A stretch of 13,901 bases of DNA from Ophiosphaerella korrae. Lineage: Eukaryota > Ascomycota > Dothideomycetes > Pleosporales > Phaeosphaeriaceae. The notes beneath the pieces are model-generated. The model was not told the origin of the DNA, made no database searches, and worked only from the letters and a program-made list of their open reading frames with translations. The DNA is taken from NCBI GenBank assembly GCA_028456385.1, contig JALNQF010000799.1, positions 1-13,901 of the forward strand. The letters run 5' to 3'. This document shows positions 1-9,255 of the stretch, piece after piece. The position numbers and the translations under genes were made by a program. Each line of letters starts with the position of its first letter. Positions within the stretch are counted from its first letter, which is position 1.

Positions 1-83
1 TTATTATATATATTTATAGAGTAATCTAGAGTAAACTTATATATTATATTACTATATAGTAAAATTTACTATATATAGTATAT
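1..83. other. AT-rich edge, no gene seen
   Basis: The first 80 bases are TA-rich low-complexity sequence with repeated tatata and actatata runs. I see no motif or coding signal here; it may be the upstream region of the remnant that starts near 84 on the plus strand. Confidence 0.5.
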
Positions 84-539
84 AGAACTATTCTTATTAA
101 CTTTATACTACTAGCGTAGTTAACGTAAGAGAACCTCTTATCGCAATTTTATAGTTTCCCTAGAAAAATATCTATTATCTTAATTAATTAGGACTTTAGT
201 CTTCTATCTAAGCTACTAGAAAGAAGGGAAAACCTTGTCTACTTACTAGAGATTACTAAAACACAATATATACAAGATAAGCTAAAAGTAAGTATTAAAT
301 AGCTAATAAAGCTAGATGTTAGTAGGCTTAATATACGCCTTCTTCCTTAGTCTTAGAAATTTAAAGATATCTAGGCGTAGATTAAAGTAGAGAAGATAGA
401 TATAATTTACTTTTATTAAGGAGAAATTTAGAAGACTAGTAAAAAAATTAAAAGGCTTTAAGTAGGGTAAGAGAACTTTACTCTACTACTATTAGCTTTT
501 ATTACTTTTAATACTCTATTAGTAGCTTATATAGTATAT
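84..539 (+). pseudogene. Unidentified gene remnant, helical/coiled-coil first part
   Basis: Plus frame with codons starting at 84, 87 and so on has few stops, all TAA or TAG, and reads as a charged helical protein. Visible stretches include LLSKLLERRENLVYLLEIT, TQYIQDKLKVSIK and KVEKIDIIYFY, with regularly spaced Leu, Lys and Glu as in a coiled coil. I do not recognise the family; the composition would fit the N-terminal helical part of a fungal NLR-like or other scaffold protein, but that is a guess. A GTAAGA donor-like sequence at 467 and the change to another frame after about 600 suggest an intron. If translation instead continued past 467, the frame encodes a hydrophobic run (FTLLLLAFITFNTLLVAYIV) that would look like a membrane helix, so that run may be intron sequence. 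Confidence 0.45.
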
Positions 540-599
540 TAGATAGTAATTTATTATAAGCCTAGATATATAACGCCTAGGATACTACTAACCTCTACT

Positions 600-1960
600 A
601 ATAATATTATATAGGATAATATTTATATTTTGTAGTAGTATTGAAATCTTTGTAGCGTAATATTAAATATACTAATTGCGCTATTAGTAGTACTTTGTAC
701 TATTCTAATTACCTTTACTAGACTACTCTCTTAGATTATTTATCTAACCTAGGCTGTGCGCTAGTTAAATTAGATTAACAACCTCCTAGTATAGTCTCTT
801 AGCGTACTTTAAGGAATATTGCTACCTACTATCCTAAGTATAATAGTTAAGGTATTTTTAGTTACTCTTAAATACCTTGTTTAGAAATAGGGTATTCTAT
901 TAAAAAGTACTATAAGCTTTAAAATCTAGGACTACTTCTTTTACTTTTTTCTTATTTAGCTTACCTTAGTTGTATTATTATCTACTAGGCTTACTTTAAT
1001 TATAAATAAAGTATCTAATAGAGGGTTGCTTATTATAACAATAGTAAAAAATCTCCTTAAAGTAAGTAACTATTTTCTTTTATACGTACTATTATAGTTA
1101 TTATTAGTTAGTACTAACTCTCTATTACGTCTTAACTACCTAGTTAGGAAGCTCTTTTTAAGGCTATTATTAGATAAGATAGTAACTTAAATATTAGAAA
1201 GAGATCTTATAAAGAATATTTAATAGGGAAACTTTGTACCTATTTATACTAATCTCTCTTATATTAGTATATAGTAATAGGATAAGATTTAATTATTTCT
1301 AATTAGCTAAAAAAGAAGTAGGTTTTCTCTACGCAATTGTTTTACTAATTATTATTCCTATCTAGGTACTTGTATTCGCACTCTTTTAGTTTATATATTT
1401 AGAATTAACTATTATTCTTACTAAGTAAGATAATAGGGGTAATTTCTACTCTAAAGCTCTAAAACACCTTTTAATAAGTGTTTATATTATAGAAATAAGT
1501 TTTATTATTCTATTTCTACTAGTAAGAGACTTATAAGAGTAGCTAAAATATATTAAATAGGCTTACTTTATAGTTATTATAACTACTTTAACTATAGTAT
1601 ACTATTATATACTTTGTAAAGCTTTTAACTTTTTGCTAGAATTTACGCCTACTTCTCTCTAGTATTCTAGGGCTAGGAATATAGTATATAATAGCTTATT
1701 TAAAGATAGTACTTTTAAAAGGATCTTAGTAGTTAGACTTCCCTGTAATAGCTTAGGAGTAAGCTCTAATAAGGTATTTTAGATCTAAGAAGAGTTAGGT
1801 AAGATATATATTACTAATAATATAGCTACTATAAGCCTATCTAGTAGGATTATACTAAATAAGATATAACGTAATATTATACTATCTTAGAGAAGGTATA
1901 GTATTAAAACTCTATAATTATAGTAGTACAAATATTATATTATTAGTATAGGTTATTAAT
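600..1960 (+). pseudogene. Unidentified gene remnant, probable continuation of the 84-539 gene
   Basis: From about 626 to 955 the plus frame with codons at positions 2 mod 3 is comparatively open and reads like protein, with stretches such as NIKYTNCAISSTLYYSNYLY, TTLLDYLSNLGCALVKLD and TLRNIATYYPKYNS. After 955 the same frame continues with more TAA/TAG stops; segments such as SNLNIRKRSYKEYLIGKLC (about 1180-1235) still look coding, but no single frame clearly wins. I cannot name a domain. The position after a donor-like site at 467 makes it a candidate second exon of the upstream remnant, but two separate genes are equally possible. A minus-strand reading of 1021-1500 has only slightly more stops, so strand is not certain beyond 955. 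Confidence 0.35.
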
Positions 1961-2300
1961 TAGTATAAATAGTGTGTAGCGTAAGGTAAAATTGTGTAGT
2001 ACTAGGGGATAAGTCCCTTGTCTTACCTAGCTCTCCTCTAAGTAAGAGTAGAATAACGCCACTATAAGGCTAACAACAACGCATCTAGTATGTAAAATTA
2101 ATAAAAAAAGTAACCTCTTATATATAACGTTAATCCTATTATTTGCATTATACTATATATATATATATAATTTAAATATATATATATAGAACCTAGGAAC
2201 TATATATACTTATATATATACTCGCTTTAGAGTAGATCCTTGTTTAAATATAACTAATTAGCTAATTAGAGCAATATATTATAGGGGAAGATCTACCCTT
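1961..2300. other. Intergenic spacer with TA microsatellite and a less mutated pocket
   Basis: No gene is supported here. Bases 1970-2110 keep more CA and TG dinucleotides than anywhere else (gtgtgtagcg, attgtgtag, taacaacaacgc). Bases 2150-2215 are nearly pure TA repeats broken by a short ctaggaac core. The region lies upstream of the plus-strand remnant at 2390 and could have held its promoter. On the minus strand a short run starting with ATG near 2091 has only one stop in about 40 codons, but it shows no recognisable motif. Confidence 0.5.
2150..2220. repeat. (TA)n low-complexity tract
   Basis: Two blocks of alternating TA of about 20 and 15 bases flank a short non-repetitive core, followed by another tatatata block to 2220. 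Such tracts are a common product of RIP acting on intergenic DNA and may also mark the upstream side of the next gene. Confidence 0.8.
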
Positions 2301-2389
2301 ATAAGTATATATAGGGCTAGGCGTAGTATATATAATATTGTAGGTACTAGGCGCTTATTAAATAAGTACTAGTTACCCTTAGGTTAAGC

Positions 2390-3664
2390 TACCTACGTAA
2401 TAATAACAATATTGTCTTAATTATTAGAAGCTAGCTCTTAGAACGTATCTAATAAGCTAGATAGGAATGCTTAGCGTAAAGATAGTAAAGACTAAGATTC
2501 TTAACTTTCTTAGGCTTCTTTAGAAGGAGCTATCTATAAAACGCTATAGAGTAGGTATCTAATTTACTATATACTCCTATTATATTAAAGCTTTTAAATA
2601 TCTTAGATTATTATATTACCTAGACGTAGAGTTTTCTAGTAACTATAATAGATTAATTTAAGTTAATTAAGTTACTTATAGTAGTAGATCTATAATAGGA
2701 CGCCTAGATTCTTGTTTAGTACTTTATCTTACGTGTATCTTCCTCTAAAATATTAGAGCTATCCTATTATTTCTAACAACTTTTTAGACCTAAGAGAAGC
2801 CTACTACTAAGCTTAATTAAGCTTCTATATAAAGATTCTAAAATAGTCTACTTTATCTACTAGTTAGCTTATAATATCTTTGTACTAAGTAAAGATATAT
2901 CTATAGAAATACTTATAAAGGTAGTAGATATAATCTAATACTATAAGGTCTTTAATACGTTGCTATTATATAGTATAATTTAGTATATCTTTGTTATATT
3001 TACGCTAAATCTAGAAAAGATAGTATTAAGCGAGCTACTTAAACTTTTAAAAATAGCGAAGATATTAAACTATAAAAAGTTCTAACAACTCCTTAAAGAT
3101 ATATTCTCTCTCTATCTACTTTACTATAAAACTTTACCTTTTAAATTAGACTTAATAGGTCCTAGAAATAGATATACAATTGTACTAGGTATAAGTCCTA
3201 ACCTAGATAGGTATCTACTATTACTAACAACTTAAAGTATATTTAAGCCTAAATAATATAATATATTATACAAAGGTAGTATTTATAATCCTAAGCTCTA
3301 TAAATAATTATATAATACAAGAATAGTACGATCTCGCTATATTAGTTGTAAAGGACTACCCTAGCCTAAAAGAAGTTAAGTTATAACTTATAATAAAAAA
3401 GAGCTTTATTAATATAGAGGGGTTAATTACTTCTACTATAGATAAAGTTAAGATATATCTCTAGAATACTATATACTATAATAAAGAAGGTCTATAAGAA
3501 TAAGAGCTGTATAATAGACTATAATACTTCTAGATAAGTAATAAGGTAGAAGGCTCTAACTATATAGATTTTAAAGACATAGAAGTGTATAGTATACTTA
3601 TTAGAGATAATATTAATAATAACCTTAATTCTAATAACAATATATCTATTAGCTCTTCTTAAAC
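2390..3664 (+). pseudogene. Unidentified helical protein gene remnant
   Basis: The plus frame with codons at positions 2 mod 3 is unusually open from about 2400 to 3240, with roughly half the stop density of the background and only TAA/TAG stops. Readable stretches include IEILIKVVDII, VIFTLNLEKIVLSELLKLLK and LPFKLDLIGPRNRYTIVLG. From about 3330 to 3660 the coding signal moves to the next frame (3 mod 3), with DLAILVVKDYPSLKEVKL and an acidic, Asn/Ser-rich end (IDFKDIEVYSILIRDNINNN) that ends at a stop near 3660. The frame change between 3245 and 3335 may be a short intron or an indel; a GTAGTA donor at 3275 would need an AAG acceptor, which is unusual. The product looks all-helical, about 420 codons. 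I do not recognise the family and assign no function. Confidence 0.55.
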
Positions 3665-3964
3665 TATTTAAAGTTATTAGTAGTTTTCTTTATAGAGTAA
3701 ATTTAATAGATTAATTACATTAGTACTTTTTATATATCTAGCTACAAGCTCCTAAAATTAACTTAAGTATAAGGGTCTAAATAGCCCTATAGGTAGACTA
3801 TATAGGCTAGGGGTTATAGGGTTATAAGTATAAGAAGTATTAAATAGTATATTTAGGTCTATATAATAATATAAGATAGTAGAGTAAGTTACTATTACCT
3901 TTAGTAGTATAAATCTAGCTTGTTACTTAGTTACTAATATAGAAGACTAATAACTCTTAGCGAG

Positions 3965-4014
3965 TGCTAACAAAGGATAATTAATACTATTCTAGAATAG
4001 TATTCCTTTTAGCA
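3965..4014. repeat. Long imperfect palindrome with a perfect 22-bp core
   Basis: The core at 3983-4004 is a perfect 22-bp palindrome, 11 bases per arm with no loop. It lies inside a longer imperfect inverted repeat: tgctaa and aagg on the left pair with cctt and ttagca on the right, with a 2-base and a 6-base bulge on the left side. The whole would fold as a cruciform or, if transcribed, a long hairpin. It directly abuts a second hairpin. Confidence 0.85.
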
Positions 4015-4037
4015 TCTTAATCTACGCCTTAAGATGC
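4012..4037. repeat. Perfect 9-bp stem hairpin with 8-base loop
   Basis: The stem gcatcttaa (4012-4020) pairs perfectly with ttaagatgc (4029-4037) around the loop tctacgcc. It overlaps the right edge of the preceding palindrome by three bases (gca), so the two structures compete or nest. Both lie in the convergent intergenic space, where they could have served as a 3' end or transposon terminal structure; there is no direct evidence for either. Confidence 0.85.
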
Positions 4038-4559
4038 CTTACATATCTAGAGTAGTTAGTTCTAATTTCTTTCCTTTAATAAGTAAATATTACTTAATTG
4101 TTAGCCTTACACCCTCTAGGTAAGTACATTTTTTATTACTATTAGAGTACTTATTATATAGAAAGTTTCTATTATACTATACTAATTAGGAGAGAAACTA
4201 TAACGTAATACGACGCGCTTTAATACCTTTACTTTTTAGTTATAGCAAGTAATATATGCGTGTTTTAATCTTTTTAGAGCTAATATCTTATAGTAAATAA
4301 TAATAGATAATAGTAACTTAGGAGAATAACTATATTTAGGTTTATTTCGTAGGAGCAGCTTCTTATATATTCTCTTTATCTTAAGTTATTTAATAGTAAA
4401 GCTATATTACTAACTTACTTTGTATAACCTTTACTTAACTATACTACGCGCTTACCCTAGTAAGTTAAGACTATTACCTAGGCTAATCTAGAACTAATAT
4501 AGCTAAAGAACTAGAAAGAAGCTATAATATAAGGAGTTATATATTAGCTTAGTTTCTTT

Positions 4560-7005
4560 CTTAAAACTAATTAATTATTTGTAAACTAATTTTAAGCGCA
4601 AATAATAATATTTTAATAGAAGTTAAATATATAAATTACTTCACAAGAAACGTTCCTTTAATTAATTTTCTTAGCTAAACTTAAATAGGCTTATCTTTAT
4701 ATATATAGAAAATATTATTAGGCCTCTTAGACCTTTTCTACTTATTTAACAAATTATTCTAAGATATAGCGCCTATTTTGTTGTGCTTATTAACTACTAT
4801 AAACTAAGGAAATTTACTATCTTTAGTAAGCTCTCCTATAGTAATATCTATATTAAACTAATTTAATTTATAGAGAGCTCTTTGTACAAGCTTATTAGTT
4901 TTTTTAAGAAGTAAATACTAGAAGATAATAGTGTCTTTAGGCTTTCTAATAGGGCGATTATCTATAACTTCTATATTAAAATCCTACTACTTAGTTTTAG
5001 TCTAAGTAAGACTAGTAAGAGCATTATATATAGATAATGCTAGCTATACTTATACCTTTGCTTAATTTTTAAGAGGAGTATTAGTTAAAAGAGGAATATA
5101 GATAGGAGGTAATACTAACATCTTATTTAAATTAGGTTTAGAAAGAGAGAGTACTATTAATAGCCTAGCCTATAGTTTAACTATAGATAGTCTAGCTTAA
5201 GTCTTTGTATTAGGTATAACTATTAATTGTAGTTTAAAGCTATTAAAAAAGTAGGTTAAGATTAATATAAGTATTCTATAATCTATTAAAGCGTTCCTAG
5301 TACCTTGTTTAAGAGTACTCTAGATAGTAGGAAGGAAAAGTTACAAATAAGTCCTAAGTGTACAATTTAAAGCGTTGCTATCTATTATTATTAAAGGTTT
5401 AGAAAGAGTTAGTCAAATCTTAAATATCCTTAGCCTTTCCTAGCGAGTAGTAGCTTCTACTTTAAACTTCTCTAGAGATACAAAGTATATAGTACTTAGC
5501 TACTCTTAACGTATATAGATATAAATCTCGTATAGGTTAGGATTTTACTAACTTAGCTTTAGGATCTTATTAGACTTAAAGCCTAGTTAGTTTACAAGTT
5601 AGCTAAGCTAAATTAGTGCTTTAGGACGATCTATTAATTATAGCTTATTAATTAGCTTATTTAGAAGCTTCTATAATCCTAGACCCTAGCGTAGTAAGAA
5701 TAGATAAAGCTACTAGTACGAGTATATATTAGAGTTACTTGTTATAATAGCTTCTTCTTTAAACTCGTTTTTCTATATTAAATACTTGTTTGTATTTTCT
5801 TTAGTTATCTTGTAATATTTTTAGATTAATATATCTCTAATAGATAGATAGCGTGTCTAAACTTAACTATATATATCTCTTGTTAGAAACAGTTTGCTAT
5901 AGGAGAATAGAACCCTTATTTAAAGTATAATTAGTTCTAGTATCTTTATATAGTTAAAAAAGGTTTTAAAACTAGGAATAATACTATTAAGTATAAGTAT
6001 TGTCTTAAGAATCTACGCCCTTATATTAGGATCGCCTACTTAAAGAAATATATAGTTAGAAGTAAATAAGGTCTTAACTATAGAACAATCGCGAGTACTC
6101 TACCTTAGTACGAGCCCTTAAAGTTTTTAAACAGTATACTTATTATACCTAGTTCCTACTCTAAACGTAATTTGTAACTATATATAACTTATTTATTAGA
6201 GATAATACTTAATTTCCTAGAGTATTTTAATATTTTTAAGCGAAGTAATCTATCCCTAATATACGTACCTGTCTACACCTCTAACTTAAAATTCTTAGAA
6301 ATAATCTAAGCTAAAAGCTATCTTATAACGAGTAGTAAGGTTCTATATAATTAAGGAGGTTACAAAGCTATAGGTTTTATAGTATTTAATCTAAATTCTT
6401 TGCTTTAGAATAGCTTAATAATACCTACTATCTTAAAGCCTTTTCTTTATCCTTATTACACTCGTAATAACAGATATATAAGTATATTTCTCTATTACTA
6501 AGTAGTAAATACCTCTTATAATGCTGCTAAATACTTCTTAGAGTAGCTACTAGCGTCGCTGCATTTAAGTTAGTATTTAGCTACTCTAATACTATAAACT
6601 TATACTTACTAACACGAAAGAAATTAATAGTCTACTACTTATCTAGCTTACTTATATCTTATCCTTTAGTGGTTTCTAACCTAAACTTTCTATAGAAATA
6701 TAATAGCTTAAGAGATAGTAGAAGTAGGACTTTAGGAGGAGATCTAATTTTATAAGGGACTTCGCTATTAATATCTACTTGTGCTAGGATTTACTTATAG
6801 TCTAAGTAATTAATTAATATAGGTAAGTTGTATTGTAGGTTAGAGATATAATATCTAGTGCATTTATCTAATTCTATACTAGAGACACTATAGTTAAAGT
6901 AACGTAGTAAGACCTATATAGTTCCTAGATAATACTAGCTACTATATATCTATCTTTTTCTATTGCGGATCAAGTTTCTACTATTAAAAGAAATCTAACG
7001 TTTAT
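4560..7005 (-). pseudogene. DUF3723-like fungal protein, RIP pseudogene
   Basis: One minus-strand frame (first codon base at positions divisible by 3) carries protein-like sequence for about 815 codons with no frameshift. Stops are TAA/TAG apart from TGA at 5415-5413 and 6972-6970. Landmarks in protein order: AIEKDRYIVASII and the N-terminal helical part (6960-6650); DPNIRA then SIIPSFKTFFNYIKILE (6040-5945); RPKALI, LGFKSNKILKLS (5630-5550); KPNLNKMLVLPPIYIPLLT (5140-5080); KKTNKLVQRALYKLN (4905-4860); NNIFYIYKDKPI (4719-4684), then GTFLVK near the end. From memory, this order (a PS..TF..KYLE-like motif, then AL..L..LGF.S.eI, then a conserved C-terminal block ending in a QVQLRK-type motif) resembles proteins annotated DUF3723, which have no known biochemical function and are frequent passengers in Starship transposons. 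Length suits that family. It is divergent from the patatin-like gene, with only about 80 bases between them. The family name is a recollection, not a search result. Confidence 0.62.
5020..5041. repeat. 8-bp inverted repeat inside the DUF3723-like gene
   Basis: agcattat and ataatgct flank a 6-base spacer. It lies within the coding frame and is probably a by-product of the TA-rich composition. Confidence 0.5.
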
Positions 7006-7084
7006 CTTATATCTATAAGGGTATATAAGAGTCCTTTAGATTCTACCTAAGTATAATTATACTTATATATACAAGTATATATAA
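7006..7084. promoter_or_regulatory. Short divergent intergenic region
   Basis: This is the only space between the inferred 5' ends of the minus-strand DUF3723-like gene and the plus-strand patatin-like gene. It contains a perfect 16-bp palindrome and TATA-like runs (tatatata) in both directions. If both gene starts are right, the two genes shared one bidirectional promoter. Start codons cannot be fixed, since ATG is easily lost by RIP, so the true spacer may be longer by some tens of bases on either side. Confidence 0.45.
7049..7064. repeat. Perfect 16-bp palindrome, possible operator
   Basis: aagtataattatactt reads identically on both strands with no spacer. It lies midway between the two divergent remnants, a place where a dimeric regulator could bind. 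In TA-rich DNA a chance palindrome is possible. Confidence 0.6.
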
Positions 7085-8693
7085 CTATCTAACTACGTAA
7101 GTAGTACCTAAACTATATAGTAACGAATAGAAGCTTAGACTAGCTCTATATTTTTAAAAGTAAGGATAATTAGTTTTTATTATGTAGAAAAAGTTTTAAA
7201 GAGATTATTACGACCTTTAGAGATTCTAACTATTAGTACTTATTAACTATAGCCCTCCTAAGAAGAGGTAGAAAAGATACTATATAGAGAGCTATATTCC
7301 TAAATATAGGCTATATAGAATTACGTAGACTAGTATAGCTATATCTAGATAACTTAACTATTAATAGTGTCTATCCTATCCTTATAGTAAGCTTTAATAC
7401 TCTAAAGCTATACAATAAATATTAGCTACTACGTAACTATTTTAGCTAAAGCTACTATAGATTAGAATAGTTACTAGTAGACTTTCCTATAGAGTATATA
7501 TAGTTTATTATAGATATAGTTATAAGTAAACTTTTACTCTTATTTATAGACTTTATTTACTTATTTCTAGACGATTTTCCTACCTACAATAATAGGATTA
7601 ATTTTTTCCTTAAGTAGGTAGATAAAGGAAGGACTACATAATACTAGAAACCCTAACTAATACTAGTTTCTAAAGAGGGATATTTAGCTAAAAATTAGTT
7701 ATCTCTCTTTAGACAAGTCTAACAAGTAAAATTAATATTATTAGATAGTAAGTAAATAAAACTCTATAAATACTATAACCTTAAGATATCTATCTTCTAA
7801 GACCTAGAGGCTATATAAAAAGAGAAAGTATTATATAGAATACTCTTTTCTACTATATATCTTAGCTACTTGTTTAATTTTACTTTATAGTATATATTAG
7901 TATATAAGACTTTAGACTTTAATTTTATTAAAGCTATACGCTAAATAAATTAGGTAGATAATTATTTTAAATACTATATACAAACCTTTTTAAAGATTTG
8001 TGCAAAATAATAGGTAGGAAAGGAGTAGGTTTTATAATATATAGTATTTACGCTTGTATTAGATAGTTTTTTACTAGGAATATACTATTAGTCTTCTTTA
8101 TACTTTAATTACTTAGTACTAACTATATAGAGTAGATTTCGAACTACAAGACGTATTTAGTTCTATATACTATAAGTACTATTATTAAGCATTCTCTAGC
8201 TATAGTTCTAAGTATAGGTTTTTACCTATAGACTACTATAGGTAATTAGAGACGTTATTTTGTTACACGTACCTTAAACTTAAGTTAAGTACACTTTTAG
8301 TAGCTTAACTATATTAGAAAACTCTCTAAAATACTTAAATTAACTAGGGAGTAATATAAAGCTCTTAAATATACTTCTACTACCTTTACTATAAGCCTAA
8401 GTATAGTTTACCTTATAGATATACTTTTTATAATATTTATACCTATATTTTTAGAAATAAGAGAAATAAAATAGAATACTTATATTATATCTCTAAATAT
8501 ATACTCTATTAGAAGTATAGGAGCCTTTAGGTTAATATAAAGCTACTAATAGTAGGAAGTTACTTACTTGTTCTTAATAGAGGTAGAATTTGTAGAGTAT
8601 TTATACTTTAAGCTTTACGTACTCTTAATAAGTCTAGAAACCTACTATACTCTATATACAATAACTTTAATCTAGCGCTTAGAATAAGCATAG

Positions 8694-8742
8694 GTAAGTC
8701 TTTTTAAAATTATTGCCTAGTCTACTTAGTAATATAACCTAG
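8694..8742 (+). other. Intron 1 of the patatin-like gene (49 bases)
   Basis: It has a canonical GTAAGT donor at 8694 and a CTAG acceptor ending at 8742. Removing it joins codon g|gg and moves translation from the frame of the DGGGxRG region to the frame of exon 2, rebuilding the nucleophile elbow as SIGVGSLI. The length is typical of fungal introns, and two independent signals (splice sites and active-site motif) agree. Confidence 0.85.
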
Positions 8743-9098
8743 GGGTAGGTAGCTTAATTATACTTATATTCCTATTACAACGCAGCTTAGATAAGTGTAT
8801 TACTAAATTTAACAAGCTTATATTAGTAGTATTTTCTTACTATACCTATTTTAAAAGCCTTTTCTTTATAAGACTATATAGGCTAGTATTGTCTTTATTA
8901 ACTAATAGTCTTTATAGAGCTAGTACAATAGAGGCATCTATAAAGGAAGTATATACGCCTAATATACTTATATTTAGTAGTATAGGTTCTAGTTCTAATC
9001 TCTATATATCTAGAATTAAGGTTACTATTACTATAATAGATATCTTAAGCTCTTATTTATGTATCCTCTTAAGCTATAATAGATCTAGGTCTAGATAA
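8733..9098 (+). other. Longest stop-free run, part of patatin exon 2
   Basis: This stretch of about 122 codons has no stop and includes the 69-codon open frame from 8889. It is not an independent gene: it starts in the last bases of intron 1 and encodes the middle of the patatin domain, from VGSLI through IEASIKEVYTPNILIF to the KVTITII and SYNRSRSR region. It survived because it had few Gln or Trp codons in RIP-sensitive contexts. Confidence 0.8.
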
Positions 9099-9208
9099 GG
9101 TAAATATTACTATAACGCACACTTTTTAAGTCTTACTACTTATAATTAAATAGGATATAAACACTACTAACCTTTAAATATAGAAGATAAGATACTAATA
9201 TATAATGC

Positions 9209-9255
9209 GTAAGTTTAACTAAAAAATAAGTTACTATAATTACTAATATTACTAG
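9209..9255 (+). other. Intron 2 of the patatin-like gene (47 bases)
   Basis: The donor is GTAAGT at 9209, with a TACTAAT branch-site-like sequence at 9241-9247 and acceptor ACTAG ending at 9255. Splicing joins gc|g and changes frame so that exon 2 ending ILIYNA continues into ACVISIVLSYF, which matches the family's AARATSAAP.YF segment. Phase, length, branch site and homology all agree. Confidence 0.85.

Larger units (their letters stand above)
3665..4559. other. Intergenic spacer between convergent remnants
   Basis: No frame on either strand shows a sustained coding signal. The plus-strand remnant on the left ends near 3660, and the minus-strand DUF3723-like gene on the right ends near 4560, so this is a convergent intergenic region. 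It holds two strong inverted repeats at 3965-4037, described separately. I see nothing else in it. Confidence 0.5.

Noticed and set aside
5020..5060. Reverse-transcriptase YxDD-like reading (YIDN) on the plus strand
   Set aside because: It is isolated, with no flanking RT blocks, and lies antisense to the well-supported DUF3723-like frame.
7540..7680. Retroelement integrase-like reading (DFI...VDK) on the plus strand
   Set aside because: It lies in a different frame from the long patatin-linked frame, has no HHCC or DDE context, and the resemblance is limited to a few residues.
8889..9098. The 69-residue open frame as a stand-alone small gene
   Set aside because: It is an internal part of patatin exon 2; the stop-free run begins well upstream at about 8733 and the encoded motifs continue the family order on both sides. 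Its first codon is TTG, not ATG.
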